16,250 nucleotides of DNA from an uncultured Lachnospiraceae bacterium (GTDB lineage: Bacteria > Bacillota > Clostridia > Lachnospirales > Lachnospiraceae), in the NCBI GenBank assembly GCA_910578605.1, contig CAJTQG010000058.1, forward strand, positions 1 to 16,250. Reading direction: 5' to 3'. The notes beneath the pieces are model-generated. The model was not told the origin of the DNA and searched no databases. It saw only the letters and a list, made by a program, of their open reading frames with translations. The position numbers were made by a program, and so were the translations under genes. Shown here piece by piece: positions 6,850-14,215 of this stretch (its first letter is position 1; each line of letters begins with the position of its first letter).

Positions 6850-7413
6850 TTAATGGCCTTTGCTCCACAAATAGCAGTATGCCTGTGTTCTGGCAGCAAA
6901 CTTTTCTGTTTTCAGAAGCTCCCTCACCTCCTGTCTTGTATACCATCCTGCCTCTATCTCCTCCACAGTGTCGGAGCTTGGGGCAAACTCTCCCTCAGCA
7001 ATCCCTACCATACACACATTTTTCTCATTGGAGAAACCAACTGCGCTGTAGCTCTCCCCTATGACATCTACAATCTCCACTAAATCCAGCCCTGTTTCCT
7101 CCTTTAATTCCCTTCTTGCACTCTGTGCCGGAGTTTCCCCCGGATCAATCAAGCCTGCCGGAAAATTATATACAAATTCACCAACTGCCAGGCGAAATTC
7201 CTTATTCAGCAGCACCTTGCTGTCCTCCCGATTGTGCATAATAAGCACAACCGCATCCGCAGCTTTTTCATATAAATCCTCCTGTGTTTTTATATGAGGA
7301 TTTCGGCTTATCATCTCGTACACCTTTTTGCGCTTATCTACTGTCTCATATGTAATATCATAGCGGGTGACAAACTTACCTTGATGAATTTTATCTATCT
7401 TTTTCCACTTCAC
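6850..7413 (-). CDS. Nudix hydrolase, probable ADP-ribose pyrophosphatase
   Basis: 187 aa, about the length of NudF/YqkG-type ADP-ribose pyrophosphatases, which split ADP-ribose into AMP and ribose 5-phosphate. The full Nudix box is present at residues 87-109: G-LIDPG-E-TPAQSAR-REL-K-EE-T-GL, with the metal-binding RELKEE intact. The preceding strand FVYNFPAGLIDPGE is typical of ADPRase members. The start is GTG at 7413, with AGGAGG 7 nt upstream; the in-frame ATG at 7431 lies on the wrong side of that site. It converges with the RsmH-like gene, leaving 40 bp between the stops and no obvious strong terminator. Confidence 0.88.
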   Translation of the reverse strand: MKWKKIDKIHQGKFVTRYDITYETVDKRKKVYEMISRNPHIKTQEDLYEKAADAVVLIMHNREDSKVLLNKEFRLAVGEFVYNFPAGLIDPGETPAQSARRELKEETGLDLVEIVDVIGESYSAVGFSNEKNVCMVGIAEGEFAPSSDTVEEIEAGWYTRQEVRELLKTEKFAARTQAYCYLWSKGH

Positions 7414-7455
7414 TTGTATTCCTCCTAACATGAATTATTTTATAAGAACACAATT

Positions 7456-7534
7456 TTTTCACATAATCCAAATATTTTTTTCACATATATAATGTATGAT
7501 AGAAACATGAAAGGACAAACATCCTTTTCACATA
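7456..7534 (-). repeat. Three direct repeats of TTTTCACATA upstream of the Nudix gene
   Basis: TTTTCACATA occurs at 7456-7465, 7478-7487 and 7525-7534. The first two are 22 bp apart, about two helical turns. On the minus strand they read TATGTGAAAA and lie 43-121 bp before the Nudix start codon, where an operator would sit. AT-richness makes chance similarity possible. Confidence 0.35.
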
Positions 7535-7554
7535 AACTTTTTTCATATTTACAG

Positions 7555-7576
7555 GGCCAGCGAAAAATCGCTGGCC
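7555..7576 (-). terminator. Strong GC hairpin downstream of thioredoxin gene
   Basis: GGCCAGCGA (7555-7563) and TCGCTGGCC (7568-7576) form a perfect 9-bp stem with an AAAA/TTTT loop, the strongest hairpin between the thioredoxin stop (7677) and the Nudix start (7413). Neither side carries a clean U-run, so it may be a non-canonical terminator or a transcript-end stabiliser. Confidence 0.5.
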
Positions 7577-7676
7577 TCCTCCCATTTTATTACATTTATC
7601 TTATGTGTTACTCTGGCTGCTTTATATTACCATTTTGCTTACTGTATCATAACGATAGACAAAGCAACAATTCTTA

Positions 7677-7991
7677 TTATTTCAAACCTAACATCTCTAA
7701 TAATTCAGATTTACTTTTTTCGCCCACTTCCTTCTTTACAACCTCTCCTCCCTCTATTAACACTAATGTAGGAATATGCATCACTTTGTACTTCATCATA
7801 AGCTGTGATTGCTCGTCTACATTTACTTTTCCAACCTTTACCTCTGTCAGCTCATTACCTAACTCCTCAATCACAGGTCCTATTCTCTTACATGGCCCGC
7901 ACCAGTCCGCCCAGAAATCAAGAAGTACCGGCTTGTCTGACTCCATAACCTCCTTCTGAAAATTTTCCGTTGTAATATGCAATACTGCCAT
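7677..7991 (-). CDS. trxA: Thioredoxin
   Basis: A 104-aa single-domain thioredoxin. The redox motif WCGPC is at 30-34 in DFWADWCGPCKRIGP, and the cis-proline is P74 in HIPT. Buried D25 before the active site is also present. It is a cytosolic dithiol-disulfide carrier reduced by thioredoxin reductase; no reductase gene is visible nearby. The ATG at 7991 is preferred to the one at 7997 because AGGAGA would be only 1 nt from the latter. It follows the acyl-CoA synthetase by 69 bp on the same strand, so it could be read from the leuS transcript or have its own promoter. Confidence 0.92.
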   Translation of the reverse strand: MAVLHITTENFQKEVMESDKPVLLDFWADWCGPCKRIGPVIEELGNELTEVKVGKVNVDEQSQLMMKYKVMHIPTLVLIEGGEVVKKEVGEKSKSELLEMLGLK

Positions 7992-8060
7992 AATCATTCT
8001 CCTTTCAGCACATAAGTTTTGATTTCATATTGAATAGTATACACCATTTCTTTCTTATCA

Positions 8061-9695
8061 TTAACTTTTATTTTCATCTGCAATCAAAGTATCCGCCTTA
8101 TGTCTCTCCCGCAGCTTTGGCTTCTCAATTTTTCCCGTTGGATTTCTTGGAATCTCCTCAAAAAATATTTTTTTCGGTCTTTTATATCTCGGCATTCCCA
8201 AACAAAATTCCTGAATTTCCTCCTCGGTACACATATAGCCTTCCTTGCACTCAATAATAGCCGCGGCAATTTCTCCTAACCTCTTGTCCGCCAAACCAAT
8301 CACCGCCACATCATGCACCGCCTCATGCTGGCGGATAAAATCTTCAATCTGCACCGGATACAAATTTTCTCCTCCGCTTATAATCACATCTTTTTTGCGG
8401 TCTACTAGATAATAAAATCCATCCTCATCCTGCATTGCCATATCACCAGTAAAGAGCCAGTCCTCCTTTAACACCTCTTTTGTGGCATTCTTGTCATTAT
8501 AGTAACAGGTCATCACGCCGGCTCCTTTAAGGCAAAGCTCACCAACCTTTCCCTGTTCCACCGTCTCCCCCTTCTCATCCACAATTTTAACTTCCCAGCC
8601 GTAACCTGGCACTCCAATGGCGCCAACCTTATGAATATTTCCTACGCCTAAATGTACGGCTCCCGGCCCTATGGATTCACTTAAACCATAATTGGTATCG
8701 TACTGATGATTGGGGAAATATTCCATCCAGTGACGAATCATAGAAGGAGGCACTGGCTGTGCACCAATATGCATCAACCTCCACTGCTCCAGCTTGTAAT
8801 CCGCAAGCTTCACCTTACCACTGTCAATAGCCTCCAATATATCTTGTGCCCAGGGCACTAACAGCCAGACAATAGTACATCCCTCCTTGGACACTGCATC
8901 CAGTATGTATTCCGGCTTTGTTCCACGAAGAAGCACCGCCTTTCCTCCCGACAGCAGGCTGCCGAACCAGTGCATTTTTGCCCCTGTGTGATATAGAGGA
9001 GGAATACAAAGAAATATATCCTCCTTCGTCTGACTGTGATGATTCTGCTCCACTTTACAGGAATGCATTAAGCTTTCGTGATTGTGAAGTATAGCCTTCG
9101 GAAATCCGGTTGTTCCCGAAGAAAAATAAATTGCCCCATCATCGCTGTCCGTCAGAGCAACCTTAGGTGACATGCTAGAACAGTCTGCTGTCATCATTAT
9201 GTAATCCTCCGCAAAGGTAGGACATCCCTCTCCCACATAAAACAACAGCCTATTTTTGCTGATTCTGCCTGCAATCTCCTCCACCCTGCCGATAAATTCC
9301 GGACCAAACACCAATATATCTACCTCTGCCAAATTCAGACAATACTCGATTTCCTCTGATGAATATCTAAAATTTAAAGGCACTGCCAGCGCTCCCGTTT
9401 TTAATATTCCAAAATAGATAGGCAGCCATTCCAATCCATTCATTAAAAGAATGGCTACCTTATCTCCCTTTTTGATTCCTCTCTCCATCAAAAGATTGGC
9501 AAATCTATTTGCTTTCTCATTAAATACATTCCAGGAAATTTCCCTGCGGTAGTGAGTGGAAGGATTCGGCTCCATCAGCTCGTATTCTTTCCATGTAACC
9601 CTTCTCGTCTCCTTTACCTCGGGATTGATTTCCACCAAGCAGATTTCATCCCCATATAATCTGCAGTTTTCTTCTAATATGCTTGTAATTGGCAT
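8061..9695 (-). CDS. AMP-forming acyl-CoA synthetase (class I adenylate-forming enzyme)
   Basis: 544 aa, full length for the family. The enzyme activates a carboxylic acid as acyl-AMP and transfers it to CoA. Motifs in order: P-loop SSGTTGFPK (192-200), YGLSE (336-340), TGD (416-418), DRKKD (432-436), GGENLYP (441-447), and C-terminal PTGKIEK (519-525) with the adenylation lysine. The sequence SGGENLYPVQIE matches medium/long-chain fatty acyl-CoA synthetases more than acetyl-CoA synthetases, but substrate chain length cannot be read from it. AGGAGG is present but about 14 nt from the ATG, an unusually long spacing. The start is only 32 bp after the leuS stop, with no terminator, so it is very likely the second gene of the T-box-controlled leuS transcript. 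Confidence 0.9.
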   Translation of the reverse strand: MPITSILEENCRLYGDEICLVEINPEVKETRRVTWKEYELMEPNPSTHYRREISWNVFNEKANRFANLLMERGIKKGDKVAILLMNGLEWLPIYFGILKTGALAVPLNFRYSSEEIEYCLNLAEVDILVFGPEFIGRVEEIAGRISKNRLLFYVGEGCPTFAEDYIMMTADCSSMSPKVALTDSDDGAIYFSSGTTGFPKAILHNHESLMHSCKVEQNHHSQTKEDIFLCIPPLYHTGAKMHWFGSLLSGGKAVLLRGTKPEYILDAVSKEGCTIVWLLVPWAQDILEAIDSGKVKLADYKLEQWRLMHIGAQPVPPSMIRHWMEYFPNHQYDTNYGLSESIGPGAVHLGVGNIHKVGAIGVPGYGWEVKIVDEKGETVEQGKVGELCLKGAGVMTCYYNDKNATKEVLKEDWLFTGDMAMQDEDGFYYLVDRKKDVIISGGENLYPVQIEDFIRQHEAVHDVAVIGLADKRLGEIAAAIIECKEGYMCTEEEIQEFCLGMPRYKRPKKIFFEEIPRNPTGKIEKPKLRERHKADTLIADENKS

Positions 9696-9727
9696 AACCC
9701 TATACCTTACCTCCTAATTTTCTTTTC

Positions 9728-12148
9728 TTATTTTGCCACGATATTGATAATTCTGCCTGGCACATATATTTCCTTTATCACATTTCCTGTCAGCTTATCC
9801 CCCAGCGCTTCTTTTCCCTTTGCTATAGCCTCCTCCTTTGCAATATCCTTAGCAACAGTAATCACTGCTTTTGTCCTGCCATTTATCTGAACAGCCACTT
9901 CCACTTCATCATCCGCCATCAGTGCTTCGTCATACTCCGGCCATCCGTTTTCTTTGTCAAATACGCTGTTTGTATTGCCTGCCTTCTCCCACAATTCCTC
10001 TGCCATATGAGGGGCAAATGGGGCAATCAGACGAATCATCACCTGAATGGTCTCCCCATCAATTCCTCCTGTCTTTTTAGCCAAATCAATCAATTTATTA
10101 TTGTATTCCATAAATCCACTGATTACTGTATTTAAGCTGAAGGCTTCTAGGCGTGTAGTAATATCATATATCATTTTATGCCTTAATTTCACCATTTCTT
10201 TTGTCACAGCTACATTTGCCTCTATGCTGTCTGTCACCAAATTCCAGAAACGATTCAGGAATCGGTACACACCGTCAATTCCTCTGTCGTCCCACTCAGA
10301 ATCCAATTCCGGAGGTCCTACAAACAATTCATATAATCTCAGTGAATCACATCCGTAATCTCTCACCAAATCATCTGGTGAAACTACATTTCCTTTCGAT
10401 TTACTCATTTTGATGCCATTCTTACCAGTAATCATGCCCTGATTAAACAGCTTTGTAAACGGCTCATCAAAATCTACTACTCCAATGTCGTACAAAAACT
10501 TTGTGTAAAAACGAGAGTACAGCAAGTGAAGTACCGCATGCTCCACACCGCCGATATACATGTCTACAGGCAAATATTTATCTGCCTTTTCCCTAGACAC
10601 CAGCTGTTCCTTATTTTTATTGTCCACATAGCGAAGGAAATACCAGGAGGAGCCGGCCCACTGAGGCATAGTGTTAGTCTCCCTCTTTGCAGGCCCACCG
10701 CAGCACGGACACGTAGTGTTTACCCATTCTGCAATATCTGCCAAAGGTGATTCGCCTGTTCCCGTTGGCTGATAGCTCTCTACATCTGGCAGCAACACCG
10801 GAAGCTGTTCCTCCGGCACTGCAACTGCACCGCATTTATCACAGTGTACAATTGGAATCGGCTCACCCCAGTAGCGCTGTCTAGAAAATACCCAGTCACG
10901 CAGCTTATAGTTAGTAGTTTTTTTGCCTATTCCCATCTTTTCTATCATAACAGGCGCTTCCTTTTTTAGCACCGCAGATTCCATGCCGTTCCACTCACCG
11001 GAATTTATCATGGTTCCGCTTGCCTCTGTGTAAGCCTCTGTCATATTTTCAATTTCCTTACCATCCTTGGCAATTACTTGGATAATTGGTATCTGAAATT
11101 TCTTGGCAAACTCAAAGTCACGGTCATCATGAGCAGGAACACACATAATCGCGCCTGTGCCATAATCTGCCAATACATAATCTGACAGCCAAATGGGCAC
11201 CTTTGCCCCGTTTAACGGATTGATGGCATAGGAGCCTGTAAATACACCTGTCTTCTCCTTATCCTGCATACGGTCAACATTAGAGCGCATGGAGGACTTC
11301 ATAATGTAGTCCTCCACTGCCGTCCTTGTCTCATCAGTGGCAAGCTCTGCCGCCAGCTTGTGTTCAGGCGCCAGCACCATAAATGTAGCCCCATGGAGAG
11401 TATCTGGTCTTGTGGTGTACACTGTAATGGCTTTGTCCATACCCTCCACCTGAAAATCCACCTCAGCTCCGTAAGATTTACCAATCCATTCCGTCTGCAT
11501 CTTCTTAACCTTCTCCGGCCAGTCCAGCTTATCTAAGTCCTCTAACAGGCGGTCCGCATATTTTGTGATTTTCAACATCCACTGTCTTAAATTCTTTTTT
11601 GTCACCTCGCTGCCGCAGCGGTCACAGCACCCGTTTACTACCTCCTCATTGGCAAGACCGGTTTTACAGGAAGGACACCAGTTAATGGGCATCTCTTTTT
11701 CATATGCCAATCCCTCCTGAAACATTTTTACAAAAATCCACTGGGTCCATTTATAGTAGTCAGGGTCTGTCGTATTCACTTCCCTGTCCCAATCATATAG
11801 GGCTGCTATCTCGTTGATTTGTCTCTTGATATTGGCAATATTTTGGGCAGTAGATTTCGCCGGATGAGTTCCCATCTTAATGGCATAATTTTCAGCCGGA
11901 AGGCCGAAAGCATCCCATCCCATTGGATGAATCAGATAATAGCCCTGCATCAATTTATACCGACTCCACACATCACTGATTACATATCCTCTCCAATGTC
12001 CCACATGCAAACCGTTTCCTGACGGATAAGGGAACATATCTAAGCAATAATACTTCTCCTTTGTACCGTCCTCCACGTTCACCGGATGCTCCTCCCATTT
12101 TTTACGCCATTTCTTCTCTACCTCTTTGTGGTTATAAGACACAGCCAT
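9728..12148 (-). CDS. leuS: Leucyl-tRNA synthetase
   Basis: 806 aa, normal length for bacterial LeuRS. The class I signatures are HVGH (48-51) and KMSKS (580-584). Zinc-type cysteine pairs CPSC (158-161) and CDRC (175-178) are present. The CP1 editing domain has TTRPDT (245-250) and AHDDRDFEFA (339-348), whose D344 corresponds to the editing aspartate of E. coli LeuRS, so mischarged tRNA can probably be edited. The C-terminal anticodon-binding and LeuRS tail regions are complete. The ATG at 12148 has GGAGG 9 nt upstream. Expression should depend on the leucine T-box at 12262-12625. Confidence 0.98.
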   Translation of the reverse strand: MAVSYNHKEVEKKWRKKWEEHPVNVEDGTKEKYYCLDMFPYPSGNGLHVGHWRGYVISDVWSRYKLMQGYYLIHPMGWDAFGLPAENYAIKMGTHPAKSTAQNIANIKRQINEIAALYDWDREVNTTDPDYYKWTQWIFVKMFQEGLAYEKEMPINWCPSCKTGLANEEVVNGCCDRCGSEVTKKNLRQWMLKITKYADRLLEDLDKLDWPEKVKKMQTEWIGKSYGAEVDFQVEGMDKAITVYTTRPDTLHGATFMVLAPEHKLAAELATDETRTAVEDYIMKSSMRSNVDRMQDKEKTGVFTGSYAINPLNGAKVPIWLSDYVLADYGTGAIMCVPAHDDRDFEFAKKFQIPIIQVIAKDGKEIENMTEAYTEASGTMINSGEWNGMESAVLKKEAPVMIEKMGIGKKTTNYKLRDWVFSRQRYWGEPIPIVHCDKCGAVAVPEEQLPVLLPDVESYQPTGTGESPLADIAEWVNTTCPCCGGPAKRETNTMPQWAGSSWYFLRYVDNKNKEQLVSREKADKYLPVDMYIGGVEHAVLHLLYSRFYTKFLYDIGVVDFDEPFTKLFNQGMITGKNGIKMSKSKGNVVSPDDLVRDYGCDSLRLYELFVGPPELDSEWDDRGIDGVYRFLNRFWNLVTDSIEANVAVTKEMVKLRHKMIYDITTRLEAFSLNTVISGFMEYNNKLIDLAKKTGGIDGETIQVMIRLIAPFAPHMAEELWEKAGNTNSVFDKENGWPEYDEALMADDEVEVAVQINGRTKAVITVAKDIAKEEAIAKGKEALGDKLTGNVIKEIYVPGRIINIVAK

Positions 12149-12261
12149 TTCTTTTTTCCTCCATTTCTTCTTTCATCTTACTTTACTTTTCTTTTTACTT
12201 AAATTATATTTTTTTATATTTACATCTGACAGGAGACTCATAAAATATCCCATAAGATAAT

Positions 12262-12345
12262 AAAAACCGCCGTCTTTCCTCTCTTTTTTATCATCATTTT
12301 CAAAAAATGTAGAAAACATGACACTTAGAGACGAAAAACCGCGGT
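12262..12345 (-). terminator. T-box regulated terminator
   Basis: The strand ACCGCGGTTTTTCGTCTCT (complement of 12327-12345) pairs with AGAGAGGAAAGACGGCGGT (complement of 12266-12284). The stem is about 18 bp with two G/G mispairs and one wobble. A UUUUUAUU tail follows. The 5' strand overlaps the T-box core, so tRNA-stabilised antitermination excludes this stem. leuS starts about 115 nt downstream. Confidence 0.88.
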
Positions 12346-12625
12346 ACCACTCTAATTTATAAAGCCTTATTATTTTCTTAAATGAAATGCCATTGTTTAC
12401 AGCCAATCACCCAAATACAAAAAATCAGCTAAAATAAAGCTTTATACACTCATTTGACAAATAACGCATGTCTCAATCGGAAAACACTACACAAACAAAA
12501 CAAGCCATCTGTTTTATCCTTCACGCTCTCGGCTCCAAGGCGAGTTGGGAGTACGCTCGCATCATCTTCCACCAACCAATGACTCTCTGTAGCTCACTAT
12601 ATACTCTTACTATTCCTTTTCACAG
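12262..12625 (-). promoter_or_regulatory. Leucine T-box riboswitch controlling leuS
   Basis: On the minus strand AGAGTGGTACCGCGG (complement of 12339-12353) matches the T-box core AGGGTGGNACCGCGG that pairs with the CCA end of uncharged tRNA. Upstream, Stem I begins at AAGGAATAGTAAGAGTA (about 12605-12622) and includes AGAGAG and the GGTTGGTGGAAG apical region. On its 3' side is CCAACTCGCCTTGGAGC, where relatives have GAA-codon-N-CC-TTGGAGC. The specifier would be CTC (complement of 12542-12544), a leucine codon, matching the downstream gene. AAGG/CCTT and GAGTA/TACTC close the stem. The lead-in base here is C instead of G (CAA rather than GAA). Confidence 0.93.
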
Positions 12626-12694
12626 CCTTTTTCTTATTCACTTGTTCCTATAATCACAACAAACATGTTTGATGTTATATCATGTTCATCTCCA

Positions 12695-12717
12695 AATCTG
12701 TCTGCAAGCAGACGATT
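12695..12717. repeat. Hairpin in the leuS leader upstream of Stem I
   Basis: AATC-t-GTCTG-caag-CAGAC-GATT forms a 9-bp stem with one bulged base and a tetraloop. It lies between the tandem promoter repeats and the T-box. No U-run follows. The neighbouring 12660-12671 is the perfect palindrome CAAACATGTTTG. Role unknown. Confidence 0.5.
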
Positions 12718-12756
12718 ATCCTAACCATTCTAGCACTGCTCATTGCTTTCGTGCAT

Positions 12757-12864
12757 ATTATACCATGTAACTATCCGTTAGGATGATTACAAGCGATACG
12801 TTTCATTATTATACCATGTAACCATCCGTTAGGATGATTACAAGTGATACGTTTCATTATTATA
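12757..12864 (-). repeat. 51-bp tandem repeat with three extended -10 boxes and repeated hairpin
   Basis: 12761-12811 and 12812-12862 are two copies of a 51-bp unit differing at two positions, and a third copy begins at 12863. On the minus strand TGGTATAAT (an extended -10) occurs with TATAAT at complement 12859-12864, 12808-12813 and 12757-12762, exactly 51 bp apart. Each unit also encodes TGTAATCATCC-TAAC-GGATGGTTACA (12817-12842; second copy 12766-12791). As minus-strand RNA this is an 11-bp hairpin with one G-U pair; the copy nearer leuS has one mispair. It lies directly upstream of the leuS T-box. Confidence 0.85.
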
Positions 12865-12886
12865 CCACAAAATATAAATTCGTCAA
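12859..12886 (-). promoter_or_regulatory. Probable main promoter of the leuS transcript
   Basis: TTGACG (complement of 12881-12886) and TATAAT (complement of 12859-12864) are 16 bp apart, and the -10 has a TGG extension. Start near 12852 gives a leader of about 700 nt before leuS. The two downstream repeat copies keep the -10 but have no recognisable -35. Confidence 0.7.
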
Positions 12887-13019
12887 CCTCCCAAAACTGC
12901 ATATACAGCATAATTACTATAATTCGTATATAAAACCTCCAAGACATTTGTTGTTATCAAAAAAATATAGAAATCTATAAATGGCTGTGATAAAATAAAA
13001 AAATATACATTAAAAGATA

Positions 13020-13047
13020 TTGATTTAAACTATTGAATACACATAAT
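13020..13047 (+). promoter_or_regulatory. Weak promoter candidate for the leucine-rich-repeat gene
   Basis: TTGATT (13020-13025) and CATAAT (13042-13047) are 16 bp apart. The start would be near 13054, leaving a leader of about 20 nt with GGAGG. The rest of 12890-13019 is AT-rich with no other clear signal. Confidence 0.4.
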
Positions 13048-13073
13048 CCACGGATTTGAATGGAGGTTTAAAA

Positions 13074-13670
13074 ATGAATCAAGAGAACAAAGAAAATTAT
13101 TTTAAATTTGAAGAAAATAATATAGGCTATACCATTACATCTTATCATAGAAGAGGAGATGCATCTATAACCACAATTGAAATTCCCGCTGTTTACAACG
13201 AAAAACCGGTTACCGAAATCGGAAATTGCGGATTTTTAGAAGCTACCTTCTTAAAAAGTGTGTTTATTCCAGAAAGTATAACCCAAATCGGCTTTGAAGC
13301 ATTTTCATGTTGTGAGAGCTTAGAAACCATTATTCTTCCCTCAGGGCTGACCGTTATTTTAGACGAATGCTTCTCAAGTTGTAAAAGCTTACAATCCATT
13401 GAAATTCCTGAGGGTGTAACAGAAATCGGCGAATATGCATTTAACTCCTGTTATATGCTTGAAAGAGTAACACTACCCCAAAGCCTGAAAGTAATAGGGC
13501 AAAGAGTGTTTTCATCTGATAGGAATCTCCTTGAAATCAATCTGCCGGACAATTTAGAAGAATTAGAACGTGATGTCTTTGCAAACAGCGAACAGGTTTG
13601 CGTATACTATAAAGGAAAAACTTACACCCAGAACAATATGGGTGATTTGTATCTATTATTTCAATCATAA
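13074..13670 (+). CDS. BspA-type leucine-rich-repeat (LRR_5) protein, short and without signal peptide
   Basis: 198 aa. After an N-terminal part of about 40 residues, five repeats of the Treponema/BspA pattern follow. Each repeat has the form L-x-x-I-x-I/L-P-x-x-V/L-x-x-I-x-x-x-x-F-x-x-C. Examples are FIPESITQIGFEAFSCC, ILPSGLTVILDECFSSC, EIPEGVTEIGEYAFNSC and TLPQSLKVIGQRVFSSD. The last part (CVYYKGKTYTQNNMGDLYLL) caps the array. Relatives are often large secreted or surface proteins; here there is no signal peptide, LPXTG or membrane segment, so it should stay in the cytoplasm and may bind a protein. The ATG at 13074 has GGAGG 7 nt upstream; an in-frame ATG at 13056 precedes that site. Confidence 0.88.
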   Translation: MNQENKENYFKFEENNIGYTITSYHRRGDASITTIEIPAVYNEKPVTEIGNCGFLEATFLKSVFIPESITQIGFEAFSCCESLETIILPSGLTVILDECFSSCKSLQSIEIPEGVTEIGEYAFNSCYMLERVTLPQSLKVIGQRVFSSDRNLLEINLPDNLEELERDVFANSEQVCVYYKGKTYTQNNMGDLYLLFQS

Positions 13671-13678
13671 TTTTTTAT

Positions 13679-13694
13679 GCATTGTTAGCAATGC
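13679..13694. terminator. Hairpin between convergent genes
   Basis: GCATTG-TTAG-CAATGC is a perfect 6-bp stem in the 40-bp gap between the leucine-rich-repeat gene and the reductase fragment. Only TTT follows on the plus strand, so it is a weak terminator candidate. Confidence 0.4.
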
Positions 13695-13710
13695 TTTGGG
13701 GCGGCAACCA

Positions 13711-14215
13711 TTATTTCCATGGTCTTTTGCTATCAAGCCAGCCTTGCTCCCCCCAATACTTCCCATCAAGATATTCAGAGTCGTTTTTATGCAGTGATTT
13801 CTGCATCATACGGCAGCAAGAAAATTTGAATTTTGTAATCAAGTTTGTATGTGCAGGTTTTGTATAATCCATATAGGCGAATTTTCGAGACAGTTTTTTC
13901 ACTTTTCTTGTAAGTTCCCCTTGCTTTTTTTCAGTGAGCTTATCCCAAACAATATCTCCCATCAATGCGCCGGTAAATATTCCGATTTTAGAAATTCCCC
14001 ACCAAGATAAACTGTGTTTGATGTCCTTCGCCGCAGATTTTGCTCCTGCACCTAAGCATTGCGTAATAATCACAGCCCTCTTTCCAAACATCCCAGGCGC
14101 AGGACGGTGCGGCATCCAGCGGTAAGCAAAATGGTCGAGAAACGCTTTCATTGCACCTGTAGTGTGAAACAAGTCGGTCATTTTTTGCGGACGATTCAAT
14201 ACATACCATCCTTTT
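13711..14215 (-). pseudogene. NAD(P)H-dependent FMN reductase-like (flavodoxin-fold) gene, 5' part lost
   Basis: The frame ending at 13711 encodes about 165 residues of the C-terminal part of a flavodoxin-fold NAD(P)H-dependent oxidoreductase. Stretches such as HTTGAMKAFLDHFAYRWMPH, MFGKRAVIITQCLGAGA and SWWGISKIGIFTGALMGDIVWDKL are typical. The N-terminal FMN-binding loop (GSPRKNG-type) and CxxCxxC-type region are missing. An ATG at 14199 is in frame but has no good ribosome binding site and would give a protein without the flavin site. Upstream of about 14200 the DNA becomes recombinase-coding, so the gene seems split by element insertion or a deletion after insertion. Confidence 0.82.

Noticed and set aside
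7492..7959. Open frame on the plus strand opposite thioredoxin and its downstream region
   Set aside because: It overlaps the clear thioredoxin gene antisense, its product has no recognisable domain, and its start lacks a ribosome binding site.
12173..12406. Minus-strand open frame overlapping the T-box terminator
   Set aside because: It covers the T-box core and terminator, which explain the sequence; the peptide is low-complexity and has no ribosome binding site.
12755..12870. CRISPR-like array
   Set aside because: Only two full units in direct tandem with no variable spacers, and each unit contains promoter elements.
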